A stretch of 39,251 nucleotides of DNA from Magnetovibrio blakemorei (GTDB lineage Bacteria; Pseudomonadota; Alphaproteobacteria; Rhodospirillales; Magnetovibrionaceae). The position numbers and the translations under genes were made by a program. The stretch is from positions 1-39,251 of the forward strand of contig NZ_MCGG01000028.1 in NCBI RefSeq assembly GCF_001746755.1, given 5' to 3'. Shown here one piece after another: positions 32,627 through 39,251 of the stretch. Position 1 is the first letter of the stretch. Every line of letters begins with the position of its first letter. The notes under the pieces are model-generated. The model saw nothing but the letters and a program-made list of their open reading frames with translations, was not told the DNA's origin and did not search any database.

Positions 32627-35600
32627 TTAGTGAATTTCACCCCGATGAAAATGCACGCCATAAAACAAAGCGAATAGAACCGGTACGACGATCAAAGTTA
32701 GAATTGTAGCAAAACCAAGGCCAAACATAATGGTCACGGCCAAGGGTGCAAAAAATATGTCACTTAACAGGGGGATCAGGCCCAGTACCGTAGTAATTGC
32801 TGCCATGACCACAGGGCGAAGGCGGCTTACGGCAGCGTCAGCAATGGCGTCGTGCATGGTCGCGTTTTCCTCTTCGTTGAGACGCTTAATTTCCTCCACT
32901 AACACAATGCCGTTCTTCAACACCATCCCTGACAAGCTGAGAAATCCCAGCAGGGCTGTGAAGCTGAAAGGTTGATTAAAAGTAAGCAACCCCGTGGTGA
33001 CACCGATGATGGACAACGGCACCGTCAACCAGACCACCACTGTTTGCTTGGCGGAGTTGAACAGCAGCACAGTGATAAACACCATCACCAAAACGCCCAG
33101 AGGGACAAACTTAAAGACCGCTTCGTTGGCCCACTTTTGTGCTTCATATTCCCCCCCCCATTCAAGGGCATAACCGGGCGGGAGATCAAGGGATTCGACC
33201 TGAGGGCGCAGACGTTCAAACAACGCAAAAGAATTGGTTGGCCCCAGTGGATCTTCATCCGCCCAAACCTGGATCGTGCGTTTGCGATCCCGGCGCATGA
33301 TCAATGGGTCTTCCCAATCCAGGTTCATGCCGTGGATCACCTGATCGATATTCACGTACTCGCCCAATGCCGGACTGAAAACCTGAATATTATCCAATTG
33401 ACCAACATTGGCGCGTTCCGACAACGGCGGCCTCACCAAAATGGGGAGTATGGTCGAACCATCTCGAAACATACCGACAGTCATGCCCGAGACGTTCATG
33501 GACAAGGCATTGTCCAGGTCCGTTTTTGAAATGCCCAAACGGCGGGCTTCGGCTTCGGCAAATTGTGGACGCAAAACTTTAGTGCGTTCGCGCCAATCAT
33601 GACGAATATTGATAGCATCTGCGTCGTTGTGAAAAATGTCTATCACCTGATCGGATAACTTGCGCAAGACCGCACTATCAGGCCCACTGAGACGCGCTTC
33701 GATCTTGGCCTTGGACGCGGGCCCAACAAAAAACCGATCCGATTTGGAAAAACCCTGTGGCGCACGTTCGCGGACCAAATCATCGACCCAGGCCCTGGTC
33801 GAGGCCACCTTAGAAAATTCACCGACCTCCACGATGAACTGACCATAGCTGGCGTAATTGCGTTCACCATTGTAGGTCAGCATGAACCGTAAGGCCCCTT
33901 GTCCAACGGTGGTCGTTACCTTTGTCACATTTTCATTGGCGAGAATCTCACGTTCTAAGGCGGCCATATCCGTCGCTGTGACACGAATGTCGGAACCTTC
34001 CGCCAACCAATAATCGACTGTAAAGACCGGCAAATTTGATGGCGGGAAAAACGACTGGCTGACAAACGTAAAGCCATAAATGGACAAGGCGAGACCACTC
34101 ACCATCAAAGCGCTGGTTGCCCCGCGAAACCGCAGGGCCTGTAAAAGAACGCCTTTGTAAACCTGATAAAAAACGCCTTGATAAGGGTCTGCAGCCGCAT
34201 CCCGCGCGTCTTCGTCATGCACGGATTCTTTAAACATCAAATTGGCAAAAAATGGTGTCAGTGTAATTGCCATCGCCCAACTGATCATCAGCGAGATCAA
34301 CAACACCCAAAACAAAGACCCTGCAAATTCACCGGACGCATCCGGCGACAAGCCAATAGGGGCAAAGGCGATGATGGAAATCACCGTCGCGCCCAACAGG
34401 GGCCACACAGTTTGTGAAACAATGCGCGTGGCGGCTTTGACGCGTGTTAATCCACGTTTGAGACCAATCAAAATACCTTCGGTGATGACGATGGCATTGT
34501 CCACCAACATACCCAAGGCAATAATTAGGGCACCTAAGGAAATGCGGTGCAAATCAATAGCGAAAATGTTCATGACAATGAAGGTTGCCAAGATAGTCAG
34601 CAACAACACCAAGCTCATCAAAATGCCGGAACGCAGCCCCATGGCGATCAACAGCACCACGACGACAATTCCAATGGCCTGACCGAGGCTGACCAGGAAG
34701 TTTGTAACCGATGTGTCAACCTGTTGGGGCTGGTCGTAAATTACGCCAATTTTCATGCCAATGGGCCGCGCGTATTCAAGTTCTGCCAACCGCGCATTAA
34801 CCGCTTCGCCGACGCTTACAACATTGACGCCGCTGGTAAACGAAACCCCAAGGGTCAGGGCGTCTTCGCCATTGTAGCGATAAATCTGTTTTGGTGGATC
34901 GGCATAGGTGCGCGTCACCGTTGCCACATCAGACAAATATATGATCTGGCCATTGGCACGGCCCAACATCAGGTTATTCAAATCTTCAACGTTGTCGTAG
35001 ACGCCTGTTGAACTGATGCGAATGTATTCACTGCCCACTTGTAGGTGACCTGCGTCACTGACCAGATTTTGATTTTCCAACAAGCTGACAATCGCCGTGG
35101 GCGAGCTGTTCAACGCAGACATTTTTGCCCGGTTCACTTCCAAGATGATTTGTTCTTTGCGTTGTCCGCCAGCGGTGACTTTGCCCACGCCGTCGACCAA
35201 AACCAATTCACGGCGCAAAAAGTCCGTGTAATCGGCAAGCTCTTCATAACTGTAGCCCGCACCGGATATGCTAAAGAAAATGCCGTATACATCCCCGAAG
35301 TCATCATTAATCTGTGGTGTTTGTACACCTGCTGGCAAGTCGCCCTGCATGTCGCGGATTTTGCGGCGCATTTCATCCCAGATTTGTGCCAGATCAGCTT
35401 TGCGATAAATACTTTTCATCTCAACCGTGACTTGGGACAAGCCAGCGGATGAGATGGATTGTATATTCTTGACGTAGGGCAATTGTTGAATGGCATTTTC
35501 AATGGGCAAGGTAACTTCTTCTTCCACCTCACGCGAAGACGCGCCGGGGTACTCGGTCACCACTACGGCCTGTTTGATGGTGAATTCGGGGTCTTCCAAG

Positions 35601-35701
35601 CGCCCCAGCCCCGAAAAGGCCAGGATGCCGCCGCCGATAATCAACAGCGTTACCAGCCAACTGACGGTTTTGTTCTTGATGGCATTTTCGGTCAAAGTCA
35701 T
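32627..35701 (-). CDS. RND efflux pump, inner-membrane permease
   Basis: A 1024-residue AcrB/CusA-type proton-driven pump with 12 membrane helices expected: one at about 13-32, a cluster from about 335 to 540, and a C-terminal cluster from about 860, with two large periplasmic loops between. The transport helix reads ALGMLVDNAIVITEG, so the first of the paired proton-relay Asp residues is kept (D401) and the second is Asn (N402), a variant common in one branch of these pumps. The substrate (drugs, solvents, detergents) cannot be read from sequence. It is 15 nt downstream of the membrane fusion protein gene. No outer-membrane channel gene is in the window, so a TolC-type partner must be encoded elsewhere. 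Confidence 0.95.
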   Translation of the reverse strand: MTLTENAIKNKTVSWLVTLLIIGGGILAFSGLGRLEDPEFTIKQAVVVTEYPGASSREVEEEVTLPIENAIQQLPYVKNIQSISSAGLSQVTVEMKSIYRKADLAQIWDEMRRKIRDMQGDLPAGVQTPQINDDFGDVYGIFFSISGAGYSYEELADYTDFLRRELVLVDGVGKVTAGGQRKEQIILEVNRAKMSALNSSPTAIVSLLENQNLVSDAGHLQVGSEYIRISSTGVYDNVEDLNNLMLGRANGQIIYLSDVATVTRTYADPPKQIYRYNGEDALTLGVSFTSGVNVVSVGEAVNARLAELEYARPIGMKIGVIYDQPQQVDTSVTNFLVSLGQAIGIVVVVLLIAMGLRSGILMSLVLLLTILATFIVMNIFAIDLHRISLGALIIALGMLVDNAIVITEGILIGLKRGLTRVKAATRIVSQTVWPLLGATVISIIAFAPIGLSPDASGEFAGSLFWVLLISLMISWAMAITLTPFFANLMFKESVHDEDARDAAADPYQGVFYQVYKGVLLQALRFRGATSALMVSGLALSIYGFTFVSQSFFPPSNLPVFTVDYWLAEGSDIRVTATDMAALEREILANENVTKVTTTVGQGALRFMLTYNGERNYASYGQFIVEVGEFSKVASTRAWVDDLVRERAPQGFSKSDRFFVGPASKAKIEARLSGPDSAVLRKLSDQVIDIFHNDADAINIRHDWRERTKVLRPQFAEAEARRLGISKTDLDNALSMNVSGMTVGMFRDGSTILPILVRPPLSERANVGQLDNIQVFSPALGEYVNIDQVIHGMNLDWEDPLIMRRDRKRTIQVWADEDPLGPTNSFALFERLRPQVESLDLPPGYALEWGGEYEAQKWANEAVFKFVPLGVLVMVFITVLLFNSAKQTVVVWLTVPLSIIGVTTGLLTFNQPFSFTALLGFLSLSGMVLKNGIVLVEEIKRLNEEENATMHDAIADAAVSRLRPVVMAAITTVLGLIPLLSDIFFAPLAVTIMFGLGFATILTLIVVPVLFALFYGVHFHRGEIH

Positions 35702-35716
35702 GACAGCGATCCCAGC

Positions 35717-36790
35717 CTAAATTCCGCGTTCTTTTTTCATGGGACGGATTTTTTGTCCGGCACGCACATGGGAAACCCCTGCGGCAATGACACGGTCTCC
35801 TTCGCTGAGCCCGTCTGTGATGACTACGTATTGACGAACGATGCCACCCGCCGTTACCGCAGTGCGCTGCACGATATTTTCATCATTCAAACGCCACACC
35901 CAGGTTTGCCCGTCAGCTTCGAATAATGCCTCAATAGGGATTTGGACGCCTTGGATTTTCGGCTTTAATATCCGCGACAAGTCAACCAGCACGCTAACGC
36001 TCATACCCGGCATAACCGTAATGTCTGTTGGCCGTACCATGGTGGCAGTCACTTTAAAGGAGCGCGTCGCCGTATCGGGTAAGGTGTCATGCTCTCGATA
36101 AAGGGCATCAAATGTACGTTCTGGCAAAGAATCAAAGCGAACCTTAATCCGCCCGCCATTCGTGTTGTCTTTATTGATGCGTAAAAACAGGTTTTCGGGA
36201 ACATTAAATACAATGTCGATGTTTTGATCGCCCTGGAATTGAACCACTGGTTCCTTGGCCTGAATATTTTGAAACGCGTCCACATCCACACGGCTGATGA
36301 TACCGTCATAGGGTGCGGTCAGGCGAGTGTAACCGATATCGTCCTGTGCCCGTTTCAAGGCTGCACGGGCAGTATCGAAATTGGACCGGGCCACGTCCAG
36401 TTTTGATTTGGCGACATGTTTTTGCTTGAACAATTTTTCCTGGCGTTCAAAATTCGTACGTGCCAGTTCGTACGCAGCCTTGGCTTCGGTCAAAGAATTT
36501 TGATAGGGCGTGTCATCTAACCGAGCAATCAGCTCACCCTTTTTCACCACCTGGGCGGCAAGAACAGGCAACTCCGTGATTTGTCCACTGACACGAAAGG
36601 CCAGCACTGATTTGCGCGCTGCTTCAGTGACGGCCGGAAAAACTTTTTCCTGGGCCACGATTTTGGACGTGGCGACAGCAATCTTCGCCGGACGCGTCAG
36701 GTCCTGGACTGTACCCGGGTTCTCTGGAGCCTCATCACAAGCGACCAACACAAACAGGCTTGCCGCCAAAACAGCGAGATGTTTCATCAT
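35717..36790 (-). CDS. RND efflux membrane fusion protein, lipoprotein
   Basis: A 357-residue periplasmic adaptor. Signal sequence with lipobox LVAC (Cys18), so it is anchored to the inner membrane by lipid. Domains: lipoyl-like halves (ISGQITELPVLAAQVVKKGELIARLDD and YDGIISRVDVDAFQNIQAKEPV), the coiled-coil hairpin between them (about 90-150), a beta-barrel (IDIVFNVPENLF..., about 180-260) and a membrane-proximal domain (VIAAGVSHVRAGQKIRPM). It connects the RND permease (15 nt downstream) to an outer-membrane channel. It starts 18 nt after the tetR stop, consistent with one transcript. Confidence 0.95.
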   Translation of the reverse strand: MMKHLAVLAASLFVLVACDEAPENPGTVQDLTRPAKIAVATSKIVAQEKVFPAVTEAARKSVLAFRVSGQITELPVLAAQVVKKGELIARLDDTPYQNSLTEAKAAYELARTNFERQEKLFKQKHVAKSKLDVARSNFDTARAALKRAQDDIGYTRLTAPYDGIISRVDVDAFQNIQAKEPVVQFQGDQNIDIVFNVPENLFLRINKDNTNGGRIKVRFDSLPERTFDALYREHDTLPDTATRSFKVTATMVRPTDITVMPGMSVSVLVDLSRILKPKIQGVQIPIEALFEADGQTWVWRLNDENIVQRTAVTAGGIVRQYVVITDGLSEGDRVIAAGVSHVRAGQKIRPMKKERGI

Positions 36791-36808
36791 TTGTCTCCAA
36801 AGAAAGAA

Positions 36809-37345
36809 CTAGAGAGCCGCGCAGATGAGCCGCGACATCCCTGCTTTAAATTCGTCATAACTGCGGGCTTTAACCATCAGGCCCTTTGCGGACATGACCA
36901 AAAGAAATGCTTTTTCTTCAGCTTCTTTTGAAGCTTCGCAAATCCCATGGTCGAGCAAGAAAGCTGCAATATCCATCTCAATGCGATGTATGGGGTCTTC
37001 TTCAAAAGCCCTTAGCGAATTGGTTCCAAGTTCCATGATTTCGGCACCGTAGGGAGATTCATGCATCAACGTGACATCATCACCCATCAAACGGCAAAAT
37101 CCCGTCAACAACGCATCCGACACGGTGTCGTCATCACATTCCAATGACGCCAAAAGCTGGTTGCGCAAATAGTCAATATACCCACCCACGGCCCAATCGA
37201 GCACCGCATCCTTGGTCTTAAACCGGTTGTAAAGCGTTTGACGCGACACATCGGCGGCAGCGGCCAAAACCGCCATGGATGCCTTTTTGAACCCATGATA
37301 GGCAAAGGCGATCAACACGTTTTTGAGTGGTTCATGATTTTGCAT
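36809..37345 (-). CDS. TetR-family transcriptional regulator of the efflux unit
   Basis: A 178-residue repressor with an N-terminal helix-turn-helix (MAVLAAAADVSRQTLYNRFKT, about 22-43) and a C-terminal ligand-binding helical domain. Start: ATG 37345 (MQNHEPLKN), the usual length before the HTH. The frame extends to 37423, but that would read through the inverted-repeat operator at 37351-37384. It is the first gene of tetR-MFP-RND-patatin; it probably represses its own unit and is released by a pump substrate. The operator-promoter overlap supports autoregulation. Confidence 0.92.
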   Translation of the reverse strand: MQNHEPLKNVLIAFAYHGFKKASMAVLAAAADVSRQTLYNRFKTKDAVLDWAVGGYIDYLRNQLLASLECDDDTVSDALLTGFCRLMGDDVTLMHESPYGAEIMELGTNSLRAFEEDPIHRIEMDIAAFLLDHGICEASKEAEEKAFLLVMSAKGLMVKARSYDEFKAGMSRLICAAL

Positions 37346-37350
37346 AGGAC

Positions 37351-37384
37351 ACATTTGACAAAATATGACCAATTTGTCAAATGT
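37351..37384. promoter_or_regulatory. Inverted-repeat operator/promoter upstream of tetR
   Basis: ACATTTGACAAA (37351-37362) and TTTGTCAAATGT (37373-37384) are perfect inverted repeats around a 10-nt spacer, starting 5 nt from the tetR ATG. The repeat contains TTGACA on both strands; on the leftward strand TTGACA is followed 16 nt later by TCAAAT, a possible -10. A TetR dimer here would cover the promoter. Confidence 0.8.
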
Positions 37385-37543
37385 TGATTTTCTCGTCCCG
37401 CACCATAAACCGAACTTAGCCATGTACAGACTGAATGACCGTTATGGCCAATTTTCACCATTTTTGATAGCCCATCAAAGTCTCAGCTATGACCTTATCA
37501 CCGGACATGATCGTAATAAATATCTCTAACTCGGAGGTATCAC

Positions 37544-37900
37544 ATGCGCTTACACGAAATCATTCAAACACCAATTTCACCAACCATCAGCTACGACATC
37601 AAGACAAATCGCTTGGATTTTGATGATGGATGTGTGACGCCAAGGCTGGGCCTTAAACATGTTCACCGCATGAAGCTGCTTAGACGGCGATATCTTAAAC
37701 AGCAAGCGCAACTCCGTGAACTGCGTGGGCTGATGTATGGCGGAAGTTTGTCTGTTAAACAGACAGAAGTTGCTGCTGCACAAGCCGAACTTGAAGCCAT
37801 CCAGTCACAGATCGCCAACGAAATTCAAGCCGCTGAGCTCGAACAAGCCCGCAAAGATAAACTTACAAAGAACGCTTTGCGCTATATCAAAAGACTCTAA
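37544..37900 (+). CDS. Hypothetical protein with coiled-coil, 118 aa
   Basis: No family recognised. The N-terminal part (MRLHEIIQTPISPTISYDIK) is followed from about residue 38 by basic, then Gln/Glu/Ala-rich helix typical of a coiled coil (RRRYLKQQAQLRELRGL; AAAQAELEAIQSQIANEIQA). GGAGG is spaced 7 nt before the ATG, so it is probably expressed. Codons 69-74 (LSVKQT) are encoded by an inverted copy of the 17-bp palindrome TGTCTGTTAAACAGACA (37749-37765), as if a repeat had inserted in frame. Cytoplasmic, function unknown. Confidence 0.65.
   Translation: MRLHEIIQTPISPTISYDIKTNRLDFDDGCVTPRLGLKHVHRMKLLRRRYLKQQAQLRELRGLMYGGSLSVKQTEVAAAQAELEAIQSQIANEIQAAELEQARKDKLTKNALRYIKRL
37749..37765 (-). 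repeat. 17-bp palindrome within a coding sequence
   Basis: TGTCTGTTAAACAGACA is the exact reverse complement of the 17-mer core shared by the double palindromes at 27405-27444 and 30826-30865. The second palindrome (GTTCTGC...) is only partly recognisable here (GAAGTTGCTGCTGCAC). It lies inside the 37544-37900 gene without breaking its frame. Confidence 0.7.
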
Positions 37901-37968
37901 AATGTTAACGGCGAACAAGCATCGCCATCGCGCGTAACGTGGCCCGTGAAGACAGTCTGGAGAGACAC

Positions 37969-38568
37969 ATGAATAAATCGAACCCACTAGGCCTGAGAAA
38001 CCCTATAACTCGACTATTCTACGCCTTCCTTCCCTTTGTCGTATTGATGGTTTTAGTGTTCCCAAATTTATTCCAACTCACCGTACTTAATTTCCAACCC
38101 AGCCCAAATTTTATCAGCGACCCTGAGTTCAATATCCATTCTGCATTGGATGCTTCGCCTTATAAGCTTGATTATTACAGGCAACTGGCCCGGGCGCAGT
38201 CGCAGGATGAGTTTGACTACATCTCAAACAAAATTACAAAGGAACAAAAGTACCGGCAGGGACAGCCAGCGTGGGACATCTTGTCTATTCTCGCCATGTT
38301 TGCGGTGATTACTGTAAGCAGTTATCTGGTGCTAACGACCCTTAACTACTTTGCAACCAACTGGGAGGAGAAAACAGTCAGGGTTTATGGCTTTGTTTCT
38401 GCCATCTGGGTAATCGGTTCATCCTCTTCCTATTTTTGGGTGGTTGCCCCTAGTTGGACAAATCTCAAACATATATTTAACAACTTAGGTGAAATATCGC
38501 TTATGGCTTTTGGCCCAGTGATCTGCGTTATTGCCCTGAAGGTTATCTACGAAAAATACATCCGCTAA
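37969..38568 (+). CDS. Hypothetical membrane protein, 199 aa
   Basis: A membrane protein of unknown family. Hydrophobic helices at about 17-37 (LFYAFLPFVVLMVLVFPNLF), about 105-127 (ILSILAMFAVITVSSYLVL), about 140-160 and 175-195, with a polar region between the first and second (about 45-100) that may face the periplasm. Start: ATG 37969 with GGAGAG 4 nt upstream; a GTG at 37939 would add 10 residues and is less likely. It lies 69 nt downstream of the coiled-coil gene and may be cotranscribed with it. AT-rich codon use suggests foreign origin. Confidence 0.7.
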   Translation: MNKSNPLGLRNPITRLFYAFLPFVVLMVLVFPNLFQLTVLNFQPSPNFISDPEFNIHSALDASPYKLDYYRQLARAQSQDEFDYISNKITKEQKYRQGQPAWDILSILAMFAVITVSSYLVLTTLNYFATNWEEKTVRVYGFVSAIWVIGSSSSYFWVVAPSWTNLKHIFNNLGEISLMAFGPVICVIALKVIYEKYIR

Positions 38569-38572
38569 ATGA

Positions 38573-38803
38573 AAGAGATTTTCAATATTTTCTGGCGGGA
38601 GCAAAACTTCTGTTTTTGACCCGAAGCGGAGGCTTGCCGGAGATATATTCGTACTAAGGTCAGAATTTATCTCTCGGTCAGAAACTTGGATTGAAAACGG
38701 TAGCCTTCGAATCGGCGAGCTAGTCCAAACCTTAGAACAACAGCGTGACAGCCATGATGATGTTATGTCCATGGCGATGAAGCACATCCGCAGAAAACAT
38801 TGA
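38573..38803 (+). pseudogene. Possible degraded reading frame, 76 codons
   Basis: An open frame without a start codon before about residue 60: SIFSGGSKTSVFDPKRRLAG, DIFVLRSEFISRSETWIENG, then SLRIGELVQTLEQQRDSHDD and a basic end MKHIRRKH. The peptide looks protein-like, mixed charged and hydrophobic, so it may be the tail of a gene whose beginning was lost. No family is recognised. Chance openness cannot be excluded. It follows the membrane protein gene by 4 nt. Confidence 0.25.
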
Positions 38804-38832
38804 GGAAACGCTTTCGCGCTTCCCCAAATATC

Positions 38833-39251
38833 TTAAGCAGCTTGTTTTCTACCCAGCTGTAGCTCCAGTTGGTTATAATCATCCACATAAACATGCGTGT
38901 GTCGGCGATTGCCGTTCAAGTTAGTTTCTTTGAACATCTTCCAGCCAAACATTTTGTTATCGTCATCCCAATTTATAAAATGAATGTTTGGGGTGTTTGC
39001 TTCTATGTCCAACACACATGTCCATCGCGGTATGGTGATGTGTGAATGTTTGGATGTGAAATCTGCCAACTGCATATGTTCATCGACATTGCGGTTTTGG
39101 TTAATTGCTGGAATGGTGCTGAGCACATTGTTGATGATTGGCTGTGGCGATTTTGTTGTCGCATACCAGCTATCAGCATCCATAAAATTTAAGTAATACG
39201 CATCCATGCCATCGACTTCGACGGATATCGAATAGCCCTTGTGAACACGGG
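38833..39251 (-). CDS. Unidentified protein, N-terminus cut by the window edge
   Basis: The frame is open to the right edge (HKGYSISVEVDGMDAYYLNF precedes the first internal candidate starts), so the true start is outside the window and at least 138 residues are present. The seen part is rich in Asp, Asn, His and aromatic residues (FMDADSWYATTKSPQPIINN; HFINWDDDNKMFGWKMF) and ends LELQLGRKQAA. No membrane segment or known motif is seen. Choosing the ATG at 39207 as start would be arbitrary. Function unknown. Confidence 0.55.
   Translation of the reverse strand, partial: RVHKGYSISVEVDGMDAYYLNFMDADSWYATTKSPQPIINNVLSTIPAINQNRNVDEHMQLADFTSKHSHITIPRWTCVLDIEANTPNIHFINWDDDNKMFGWKMFKETNLNGNRRHTHVYVDDYNQLELQLGRKQAA

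Noticed and set aside
37346-37423. 26-residue upstream extension of the TetR regulator
   Set aside because: It would be encoded by the perfect inverted-repeat operator, and TetR proteins normally begin shortly before the helix-turn-helix.
25430-39251. Second attachment site (copy of the tRNA-Ser 3' end)
   Set aside because: I looked for the T-arm/acceptor sequence on both strands and saw no convincing second copy; a computed search over a longer region is needed.

Overview
The window looks like a chromosomal segment of a marine or aquatic alphaproteobacterium of the Rhodospirillales type (Magnetospira, Magnetovibrio, Terasakiella or Thalassospira-like). This is inferred from the gene neighbourhood topA-rnr-dprA-plsY-pyrC-pyrB-ruvX-gatCAB, the divK-rpmG pair, a PyrC lacking its metal histidines beside pyrB, and a moderately GC-rich housekeeping section. 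No species is claimed.

Positions 1-11126: a methyl-accepting chemotaxis protein with a periplasmic haem c motif (cut by the left edge); a 32-residue small protein with its own terminator; divK; rpmG; then a leftward series ctpA-like protease, rnr, topA, dprA. Positions 11127-21269: a lone PD-(D/E)XK-like nuclease gene sits between dprA and plsY. It is followed by plsY, two dispersed-repeat sequences, the leftward run ruvX / AEC transporter / pyrB / pyrC, a divergent SH3-domain exported protein, and the rightward gatC-gatA-gatB operon, which makes Gln-tRNA and/or Asn-tRNA by transamidation.

Positions 21270-25336: small exported proteins, including two tandem paralogues with the same leader and divergent charged tails, a threonine aldolase broken by one TAG codon, a glutathione transferase and a YbaK-type deacylase.

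Positions 25337 to about 31437 form a lower-GC integrated element. It begins at tRNA-Ser(GCU) with a tyrosine integrase directly downstream. It carries remnants: a Walker-B-only ATPase fragment overlapping the integrase stop, a clamp-loader AAA+ fragment, and a possible sliding clamp. It also has a strange GG-depleted, Ala/Lys/Gln-rich basic protein gene, several orphan genes, a second minimal tyrosine recombinase, and two copies of a 40-bp double palindrome. No phage structural genes and no second att copy are visible.

Positions 31438-39251: a leftward unit tetR - membrane fusion protein - RND pump - patatin phospholipase, with a perfect 12-bp inverted-repeat operator just upstream of tetR. 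Beyond it lie orphan genes (one containing an inverted copy of the 17-bp palindrome), a degraded reading frame and an unidentified gene cut by the right edge.
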